This document shows positions 30,193 to 34,699 of a stretch of DNA of 34,699 bases, piece after piece. Under the pieces are notes generated by a model. That model ran no database searches. It had not been told where the DNA came from and worked only from the letters and a program-made list of their open reading frames with translations. How positions within the stretch are numbered: position 1 is the stretch's first letter; every line of letters starts with the position of its first letter. The translations under genes were made by a program, and so were the position numbers. Location: positions 1 through 34,699 of the IMG/VR virus record IMGVR_UViG_3300032220_001013. The stretch is one strand, 5' to 3'. The DNA is from a virus.

Positions 30193-31092
30193 TTACTTCA
30201 AAAGAAACCGCCGAGAACCCGGCGATTCGACAACGAATTGACTGTAAATATCAGGCATTGACTGCTTGAACAAGTCAGCATTGAAACGCTTTGTGGGCTT
30301 CGTTGCTTTCCATGTTGCTAGAGTTGTGCCGTCTATCGCTCTGATTTCGCTGTAGTTTTCCATCGCGCGCTGCAAATAGGTTTGCAGTTCACCTTCTTTT
30401 GCTTCGAGCATACTGATTTGCTGCTTGATGGTTTTGAGGTCAGCGCAGGCTTTCTCCATCATGCCGTCGGCTTCTTTGAAGCTGCCTTCATCCTTCGGCC
30501 AAGCAATGCGCGCTTGCGCCGGGCTTTCGGGCATTGGCACGGTGTTGGTTCGCACGTGCCCCCAATATACCGCCATCTGCTTGATCAACGCTTCCTTCTC
30601 CATTTCGGAAACGTCAACGCGGTAGGTGCGGAAGAATTGCCCGCCAAAGAGCACCGCGAGGTAAACGGTGTCCACGCCGGCAACGGCAGCTTCATGGATG
30701 CACTGAGCACGATCCGCGTCAGGGATGCGAACCGGCTCGCCTTCGTCGCTGAACTTGTTCATGACCGCCAGCGCGTAGTTCTTGCACTCCACCAAGGTTT
30801 TATTGTCCTCGGTGATGTAATCAAAGTGGCAGCGCAGCCATGTCTCGCGCGGATGGGTGCCGGCGATGTCATAATCCTTCAGCCGTTGCTCGTGTTTATC
30901 TTCCCAAAGCCGGGCAATGACGGGCTGCATGGTGTGACCCATACGCACGTTCTCGAGGTGCGAGATGTCCTCGCGCTCCATCTTGCCAAGTTTGATGGCA
31001 ACGGCTTCAAAGCCGCGCCCGTTGGCGACCAAGCGGCTATCGCCTGACCACCAAGCCGCGTTGCGAACGGCTGGATCGAAGTCGCTCATCAT
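30193..31092 (-). CDS. YqaJ-type viral recombinase / lambda-exonuclease family
   Basis: A 299-aa protein. The nuclease core is seen in residues 14-180: WWSGDSRLVANGRGFEAVAI, MGHTMQPVIARLWEDKHEQR, then catalytic D91 in HFDYIT and E102-C-K104 in LVECKNYAL. A following ADRAQCIHEAAVAGVDTVYL matches the family's Q-containing helix. It chews one strand from a double-strand end so the RecT-like partner can anneal. A C-terminal coiled coil (LKTIKQQISMLEAKEGELQT) is extra. Two adjacent ATGs (31092, 31089) are possible starts. Confidence 0.88.
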   Translation of the reverse strand: MMSDFDPAVRNAAWWSGDSRLVANGRGFEAVAIKLGKMEREDISHLENVRMGHTMQPVIARLWEDKHEQRLKDYDIAGTHPRETWLRCHFDYITEDNKTLVECKNYALAVMNKFSDEGEPVRIPDADRAQCIHEAAVAGVDTVYLAVLFGGQFFRTYRVDVSEMEKEALIKQMAVYWGHVRTNTVPMPESPAQARIAWPKDEGSFKEADGMMEKACADLKTIKQQISMLEAKEGELQTYLQRAMENYSEIRAIDGTTLATWKATKPTKRFNADLFKQSMPDIYSQFVVESPGSRRFLLK

Positions 31093-31382
31093 CCAAACTC
31101 CACCATGCTTGCCAACAACCGCTTGCCTTGCGGTGTCAGGCTAATGAAAACCTTGCGACGATCTTCTTTGTCGCGCGTGCGATTGATCAGCTTTTTGGCG
31201 ACAAGCGCGTCACAACTGCGAGATATGCAGGGAGCCGAGACATTCCCCAAGTCCGCCAAGTCCTGAACCAACAACGGTTCGTTCAACATGCCGAGATTAG
31301 TAATGATCTCGATGCAAGTCGCGTTCATGTCGGCAATGCGAATAGCCTGATTGACCAACGCGACACGTTGACGGGGGGTCAT
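31089..31382 (-). CDS. MarR-like winged-helix regulator, 97 aa
   Basis: ATG 31382 follows GGGAGGG. The protein has a winged helix: VQDLADLGNVSAPCISRSCD as the recognition part, then KLINRTRDKEDRRKVFISLT as the wing, and PQGKRLLASM, all typical of MarR proteins. It is shorter than full-length MarR (about 140 aa) and lacks most of the dimerisation helices. It shares four bases with the exonuclease gene. It probably regulates this operon or its divergent neighbour. Confidence 0.8.
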   Translation of the reverse strand: MTPRQRVALVNQAIRIADMNATCIEIITNLGMLNEPLLVQDLADLGNVSAPCISRSCDALVAKKLINRTRDKEDRRKVFISLTPQGKRLLASMVEFG

Positions 31383-31588
31383 TGATCCCTCCCAATCACA
31401 GGTGCCAGCCGTGCGGCCAGCGTTTCAACAGCAGCTTCCAGCGTTTCGGAGCGCGCCACATCTTCCAGGGCTTGCAGCATCCCGGTCCTCGCCCCCTCGG
31501 CAAACCAGCGATACCGCTCGCGAGCGCGAGCAACTTGCTCATCGCGTTCAATCTCGCGCTGCATCTCTTTCCACTCCGCGTCAGTCAT
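31379..31588 (-). CDS. Small charged helical protein, 69 aa
   Basis: I chose ATG 31588 (MTDAEWKEMQREIERDEQVA...). An upstream extension overlaps the previous gene and differs in composition. It is a single long charged helix followed by a shorter one (SETLEAAVETLAARLAPVIG). It lies between two genes of the leftward operon with short overlaps. Function unknown. Confidence 0.6.
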   Translation of the reverse strand: MTDAEWKEMQREIERDEQVARARERYRWFAEGARTGMLQALEDVARSETLEAAVETLAARLAPVIGRDQ

Positions 31589-31913
31589 AGCGATGCTTCC
31601 TCTCACGCTCTTGATAGGTGTCATCCGCCCAGTCCCACGCCAGCGCGCTAATGTCAGAACAGGCATCTTCGCAGGCATTGGACAGGCCATAGCGGCCATT
31701 CAGGATGGCGCGCACCGGACCATGTTCGGCTTGCAGATACAGCGCCCGCATCTTCGCAGAGAAGGTCGCAACCTCCTCCAAAGCCTCGAGCAAGATGCTG
31801 ATTTCAGGATGAGATTTAGCGTGAGTGATCAACTCATTGCGACACTTTGCCACATAGAATGGCTCGGGAAGCCGCCGCTCTGCCGGTTGATCCGGTAATA
31901 GATTTAGTGCCAT
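31581..31913 (-). CDS. Hypothetical helical protein, 110 aa; first gene of leftward operon
   Basis: I chose ATG 31913, with AAAGGA about nine bases upstream. The longer frame to 31994 would begin in the promoter region. The protein (YVAKCRNELITHAKSHPEIS, ILLEALEEVATFSAKMRALY) is helical and mixed in charge. It is the promoter-proximal gene of the leftward block. Function unknown. Confidence 0.6.
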   Translation of the reverse strand: MALNLLPDQPAERRLPEPFYVAKCRNELITHAKSHPEISILLEALEEVATFSAKMRALYLQAEHGPVRAILNGRYGLSNACEDACSDISALAWDWADDTYQERERKHRYD

Positions 31914-31966
31914 TCGCGTTGTCCTTTCGTCTAAACGGCGATGTAAATGGAACACAATGTTAGGCG

Positions 31967-31988
31967 ATTCGCAAGAGCAAAAACGAAT
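31967..31988. promoter_or_regulatory. Candidate operator in divergent promoter region
   Basis: ATTCG (31967-31971) and CGAAT (31984-31988) form an inverted repeat 17 bp apart centre to centre, touching the -35 of the rightward promoter. It is a plausible site for the Arc-like or MarR-like protein encoded on either side; only the symmetry is seen. Confidence 0.3.
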
Positions 31989-32015
31989 TGACATGAAAAA
32001 TAATGAATGTATGCT
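31988..32015 (+). promoter_or_regulatory. Predicted sigma70 promoter for the replication operon
   Basis: A perfect TTGACA (31988-31993) is followed after 16 bases by TATGCT (32010-32015). Transcription would begin about 20 bases before the gene at 32043. The opposing operon starts at 31913, so this is a divergent control region. Confidence 0.6.
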
Positions 32016-32042
32016 GCCTCAGTCAGAAGCAAAGTGAGTCAC

Positions 32043-32273
32043 ATGGACCAACAGATAACAATTCGCGTCCCGGCGCAGCTAATGGACATTCTGCATGAGG
32101 TGGCGAGGATCGAGGATCGAAGCCTGAACAAAGCCATTCTCCTCCTGTTGAGGTTTGGCGCTTGGGAATGGCTCGACCAGAAACGGAACATGCCAACCGT
32201 GGGGGAATTGATCGAGAGAAAGATTCAGACCCTACGCCCATCGAGGAAGGCGATAGCGGATGAGCAAGAGTAA
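32043..32273 (+). CDS. Arc/CopG-like ribbon-helix-helix protein, 76 aa
   Basis: I chose ATG 32043. The opening strand QQITIRVPAQLMDILHEVAR and the helix EDRSLNKAILLLLRFG fit the ribbon-helix-helix fold of small dimeric repressors, which bind DNA with the N-terminal strand. Residues ARIEDRSLNKAI match the usual helix A to helix B turn. It is the first gene after a strong promoter and overlaps the initiator gene by 14 bases. It is probably an autoregulator of this operon and perhaps of the opposing one. Confidence 0.75.
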   Translation: MDQQITIRVPAQLMDILHEVARIEDRSLNKAILLLLRFGAWEWLDQKRNMPTVGELIERKIQTLRPSRKAIADEQE

Positions 32274-33042
32274 CGCTTGGATGCCGCTCTACGTTGGCGA
32301 CTATATGCGTGATACCTTGCATTTGGACGCCACCGAGCATGGCGCTTATCTCATGCTCATCATGCACTACTGGAACACCGGGCCAGTAAGGGATGATGAC
32401 CGGGCATTGGCAAACATCACACGCGCGGGCGTGCAATGGCCGCAAATCGCCCCAACCATTCGGGCTTTCTTTACCTCTGAAGGCGGCTTCCTGAGACACA
32501 AGCGCATTGACGCCGAACGCGCCAAGTCAGCCGACCTGTCCGACAAACGACGCGCCGCCGGCCAAGCCCGCCAAAGCAAAAGCATAGCAAGTGCTGAGCA
32601 AGTGCTGAGCACACGCTTAGCAAGTGCTGAGCAATTGCACACACAATCACAATCACATTCACAATCACATATACATTCACATATACAGTCACCATCACAG
32701 CTAGAAATAATTCCGCCGTTAAGTCGGCTGACGCCGAAGCCGCGCGCAAAGCGCGCTGAAGTGTTTGATCGAGATTTTGAAGACTTCTGGGCAGCATACC
32801 CGCGCAAGGTCGCTAAAACCGACGCTAGGCGGGCTTGGGACAAGGCGATGGGGGTGACTACCCCGGAGGCCATTGGGGCCGCTCTACGGGCCGCAAAATG
32901 GTCGGAAGACCCCAAATTTATCCCGCACCCCTCAACATGGCTGAACCAGGGGCGATGGGACGACGAAGCCCCCCAAGTAATCCTTCGGGAGCGTCCCGAA
33001 GATATTCTCGCAGCAGCCCAAGAAAGTGACGAACAATGGTAA
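32260..33042 (+). CDS. Replication initiator-like protein (DUF1376 / lambda O-like)
   Basis: A 260-aa protein. The N-terminal 85 residues (WMPLYVGDYMRDTLHLDATE, HGAYLMLIMHYWNTGPV, GGFLRHKRIDAERAKS) are a clear DUF1376 domain, a winged-helix-like domain of phage and prophage replication proteins. Residues about 109-150 are encoded by origin-like DNA repeats and read as low-complexity Ser/Gln/His. The C-terminal part (FEDFWAAYPRKVAKTDARRA, PHPSTWLNQGRWDDE) is a domain common in O-like proteins. It would bind the origin and recruit a helicase loader. Confidence 0.85.
   Translation: MSKSNAWMPLYVGDYMRDTLHLDATEHGAYLMLIMHYWNTGPVRDDDRALANITRAGVQWPQIAPTIRAFFTSEGGFLRHKRIDAERAKSADLSDKRRAAGQARQSKSIASAEQVLSTRLASAEQLHTQSQSHSQSHIHSHIQSPSQLEIIPPLSRLTPKPRAKRAEVFDRDFEDFWAAYPRKVAKTDARRAWDKAMGVTTPEAIGAALRAAKWSEDPKFIPHPSTWLNQGRWDDEAPQVILRERPEDILAAAQESDEQW
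32586..32700. other. Predicted replication origin inside the initiator gene
   Basis: Five abutting 11-bp units occupy 32586-32640. Copies 1, 2 and 4 are AGCAAGTGCTG exactly; copies 3 and 5 are variants. Each exact unit contains the inverted pair AGCA/TGCT. Directly after, 32641-32700 is a hexamer-like CACAAT/CACATT/CATATA tract, AT-rich with almost no G on the plus strand. Iterons followed by an easily melted tract inside the initiator gene is the layout of the lambda origin. Confidence 0.7.
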
Positions 33043-33680
33043 CTGCCCTGCCCCACAATCCGCGCGAGCGCACGGTCAAGGCTTGGTTGCGCGCCCTCCA
33101 CGCGCGCTGCAACGTCAACGCTCTCGATCCGCAGCACGACGCCTATGCTGAAAACCTTTATGACATGATCGGCCAATTTGGCCGGGACTACTTCAGCCAA
33201 GATTCTTACCGTTGGGTCGCCACCGAATGCCCAAAGGGCGCCCCCAATGCCGCGCAGCTTATCGCCCTGCTTACTCAATGGGGGCGAGATCACGACCTTC
33301 AAACCATGAGCAGCGAGGCGCGCGCCTATGTCGCCAAGTTTGAAGCGCGCTGGAGCGAAGGCGCCGACAAGGACATGATCATATCCATTGCCCGGCGCTA
33401 CTACCCGCGCGAGGCATGGGCCGAAATCAGACGTAAGTTTGCCATCCCTGACCCTGACAAGCGTGAGGTCATGACCGACGAAGAACGCGCGGCCACACGT
33501 GATAAATTCGCGCAATTTAAGGCCGAATTTCAGGCCAATATGGAAGCCAGAGAGCAGGGAAAGCCCTTGCCCTTCCCGCCCAAAATGACCGACATCGCCG
33601 ACGAAAACACCACAGAAGACCCGCGCGAAGCCGCGCGAACCGGGAAGCGTTATCGCCCCGTTCATCGGAAACAAACATAA
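33036..33680 (+). CDS. Putative replication partner protein (helicase-loader position), 214 aa
   Basis: Starts seven bases inside the initiator gene (ATG 33036). The protein (PRERTVKAWLRALHARCNVN, DAYAENLYDMIGQFGRDYFS, YRWVATECPKGAPNAAQLIA) is soluble and mostly helical, with a charged C-terminus (DEERAATRDKFAQFKAEFQA). No ATP-binding loop is seen. Its place after the O-like gene matches lambda P and other helicase loaders, but sequence similarity is not evident, so this is a positional inference. Its coding strand is C-rich, unlike the late genes. Confidence 0.65.
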   Translation: MVTALPHNPRERTVKAWLRALHARCNVNALDPQHDAYAENLYDMIGQFGRDYFSQDSYRWVATECPKGAPNAAQLIALLTQWGRDHDLQTMSSEARAYVAKFEARWSEGADKDMIISIARRYYPREAWAEIRRKFAIPDPDKREVMTDEERAATRDKFAQFKAEFQANMEAREQGKPLPFPPKMTDIADENTTEDPREAARTGKRYRPVHRKQT

Positions 33681-33707
33681 AAAGACCCCGACACGTGAGC
33701 GCCGGGG
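33679..33707 (-). terminator. Rho-independent terminator for the leftward early block
   Basis: On the minus strand CCCCG (33703-33707) and CGGGG (33686-33690) form a stem extended by four more pairs (two G-T wobbles) around a TCAC loop. TCTTTTT follows at 33685-33679. The plus strand has no T-run after the stem, so it serves the leftward genes. It overlaps the stop of the gene at 33036, so the operons end face to face here. Confidence 0.75.
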
Positions 33708-33751
33708 CCAGTTGGGACAGGGAAGAAACAAATCGAAAGGACCCCATCAGC

Positions 33752-33973
33752 CTAGAAAGGCTTTCCGCCCAGGTCAATATCTTTCCGCACAGGCTTGGGG
33801 CGGAAGGGTTCTTCCAGCGCGTAAAGGCGCCGCTCAAGGTCAGCAAGGTCGCGCTGCAAGCGCCACCACTCCGCGCTGTCCGGGTGGCATTGCCGCAGGA
33901 ACTCAAGCCTCACGGATATCCGCGCGCGTAGCATGGCCGGGGTTTCCGGCAGGGGTTTGGTCGGTGCGTTCAT
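33752..33973 (-). CDS. Small charged helical protein, 73 aa
   Basis: ATG 33973 lies three bases after the stop of the upstream gene. The protein is proline-rich at both ends and has one long charged helix pair (AMLRARISVRLEFLRQCHPD, WRLQRDLADLERRLYALEEP). It is the last gene before the terminator at 33679-33707. Coiled-coil-forming and soluble; function unknown. Confidence 0.65.
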   Translation of the reverse strand: MNAPTKPLPETPAMLRARISVRLEFLRQCHPDSAEWWRLQRDLADLERRLYALEEPFRPKPVRKDIDLGGKPF

Positions 33974-33976
33974 TAG

Positions 33977-34243
33977 TCAGTCATTCCCAGCATTGTTTTT
34001 TGCGCCATAGATCGGCCTGGTTTTTTGCTGATCCCGAAAGGAATACCCAGCGATTTCCCACGTAAATCCTTTTGGTGGTTTCTGGTTTTCGGCAGGGCAA
34101 CAAAGATAGAGCCAAGGATTTCCCGCCCGCGCATATACGCGCGGCGCCCTGTAGCGGCTCGTTTGATAAGCGGCGCGCTTCACCTCTGCCAAATCTTCGC
34201 ACATGAAATCGGCTATAAGTTCCGGGGCTGCGTAACGTTTCAT
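33977..34243 (-). CDS. Hypothetical protein, 88 aa
   Basis: I chose ATG 34243, which overlaps the preceding stop (CGATGA) and has GGGGGTGG just upstream. A longer frame to 34294 has no site. The protein (MKRYAAPELIADFMCEDLAE, RYRAPRVYARAGNPWLYLCC, PPKGFTWEIAGYSFRDQQKT) mixes helix and strand, with two adjacent cysteines. Part of the leftward block of small genes. Function unknown. Confidence 0.6.
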   Translation of the reverse strand: MKRYAAPELIADFMCEDLAEVKRAAYQTSRYRAPRVYARAGNPWLYLCCPAENQKPPKGFTWEIAGYSFRDQQKTRPIYGAKNNAGND

Positions 34244-34413
34244 CGCCACCCCCCGATAAAGGTGCCTGGTATGTAACGGCGTAGGAACCACCAAAGGGCC
34301 GGCGCTTCATCCTGCCTTTCCAAGCGCAGCGCCTCGGCAGCGCGCTTATCCCACAGGGTCGCAATGGGCATGGGGGGCTTACACCCCCCTCGCCAGACTG
34401 TTACTTGCCACAT
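34240..34413 (-). CDS. Small tryptophan- and arginine-rich protein, 57 aa
   Basis: I chose ATG 34413 with GGAGGG nine bases upstream, inside the previous gene's end. A second in-frame ATG at 34371 would give 43 aa but sits at the foot of a GGGGGG/CCCCCC hairpin. The protein (MWQVTVWRGGCKPPMPIATL, ALWWFLRRYIPGTFIGGWR) is amphipathic at the end and may touch membrane. Overlaps both neighbours. Function unknown. Confidence 0.6.
   Translation of the reverse strand: MWQVTVWRGGCKPPMPIATLWDKRAAEALRLERQDEAPALWWFLRRYIPGTFIGGWR
34372..34389 (-). promoter_or_regulatory. G/C hairpin over an internal start codon
   Basis: Six Gs and six Cs (34372-34377, 34384-34389) form a six-base-pair stem with a six-base loop, directly before the in-frame ATG at 34371. 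It could slow or regulate translation of the shorter product; only the symmetry is seen. Confidence 0.3.
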
Positions 34414-34526
34414 TGCGCTGCGCCCTCCGCCAGTATGCGCCGCACCTCGGCGCAGGCTTCCGCATGGGTAGGTTCACGCCCAAGGCGCGCGGCCAATGCT
34501 TCCCAGATTGTCGGCTTGCGTGTCAT
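34401..34526 (-). CDS. Small helical protein, 41 aa
   Basis: ATG 34526 follows GAGGGAGG with ideal spacing. The protein (MTRKPTIWEALAARLGREPT, HAEACAEVRRILAEGAAQCG) is one or two helices with two cysteines. It is preceded by the junction-spanning gene (stop at 34539, 12-base gap) and overlaps the next gene by 13 bases. Function unknown. Confidence 0.65.
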   Translation of the reverse strand: MTRKPTIWEALAARLGREPTHAEACAEVRRILAEGAAQCGK

Positions 34527-34538
34527 GCCGCGCCTCCC

Positions 34539-34699
34539 TCAATTAAACCAACGGGAGGTAATGCCGCGCCCAAAAACCCGCGCAGCATGAACCCGGATAG
34601 CGGCGCCGCGATAGCCGCAATCATCGCGCCAATGGGTCCACAAGGCGCTTGCCAATACCGCGCAAGCCGCGCGCCGATACTCAGTCGGCCAATACTGCC
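34539..34699 (-). CDS. C-terminal part of the junction-spanning hypothetical protein
   Basis: This is the same gene as at 1-379. Here the frame is open from the right edge of the window to TGA 34539-34541 and ends GRGITSRWFN. The stretch 34577-34699 duplicates 1-123; only 34539-34576 is unique to this end. Joined, the two parts give one 138-codon frame. Confidence 0.8.
   Translation of the reverse strand, partial: QYWPTEYRRAACAVLASALWTHWRDDCGYRGAAIRVHAARVFGRGITSRWFN
34577..34699. repeat. Terminal direct repeat, right copy
   Basis: Identical to positions 1-123 over its full length. See the left copy for interpretation. Confidence 0.95.

Noticed and set aside
32641-32700. Short tandem repeats as a possible CRISPR array
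   Set aside because: Units are hexamers without spacers and lie inside a coding gene; they fit an origin melting tract better.
32367-33731. A 454-codon open frame antisense to the replication genes
   Set aside because: It mirrors the initiator and partner genes, has no ribosome-binding site, and its Cys/Asp run is only the reverse reading of the hexamer repeats.

Overview
The window is an essentially complete genome of a tailed bacteriophage with podovirus-like gene content, in circular (or circularly permuted) form. The first 123 bases are repeated exactly as the last 123 (1-123 = 34577-34699). A minus-strand gene of 138 codons reads without interruption through the join, so the unique molecule is about 34,576 bp. 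It has a large terminase, portal, scaffold-like protein, major capsid protein, P22-like adaptor and tail-hub proteins, fibres and a set of ejection proteins. It has no tape measure, tail tube or sheath gene. The host is probably a proteobacterium, perhaps an alphaproteobacterium. That is inferred from strong canonical Shine-Dalgarno sites, a GTA-type three-helix holin, a GH108 endolysin and a proteobacterial-style hairpin repeat; nothing in the window names the host.

Layout: (1) 1-830 and 33.68-34.7 kb form one leftward block of small early-type genes. It is read from a sigma70-like promoter at about 877-905, crosses the circle junction and ends at a terminator at 33679-33707. (2) 831-1351 is a gene-free AT-rich promoter region followed by a GC-rich, hairpin-containing leader. 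(3) 1.35-26.65 kb is one tightly packed rightward late block: HTH protein, TerL, methyltransferase, portal, scaffold, capsid, head-tail connectors, fibres, ejection proteins including a lytic transglycosylase, then lysis genes and small basic proteins. A leftward HNH endonuclease gene sits inside it at 23.3-23.7 kb. (4) 26.64-31.91 kb is a leftward block with a glycosyltransferase, two nucleases, an SSB-like protein, a RecT-like annealing protein, a YqaJ exonuclease, an RNA polymerase alpha-CTD-like protein and a MarR-like regulator. (5) 32.04-33.68 kb is a short rightward operon: an Arc-like regulator, a DUF1376 initiator with origin-like repeats inside its gene, and a downstream partner.

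How it works together: replication probably starts inside the DUF1376 gene, as in the lambda O gene, and uses the host replisome, because no polymerase, helicase or primase is visible. RecT plus YqaJ would provide recombination and concatemer formation for packaging. No integrase or CI-type repressor was found.

The most notable signals are: a perfect 16-bp palindrome inside the endolysin gene whose inner 14 bp equal the bacterial parS centromere core; five tandem 11-bp iterons plus a hexamer-repeat tract inside the initiator gene; two reading frames of 13 and 11 codons for very basic peptides, each behind a near-perfect ribosome-binding site; and a shared linear motif in three consecutive ejection-protein genes.
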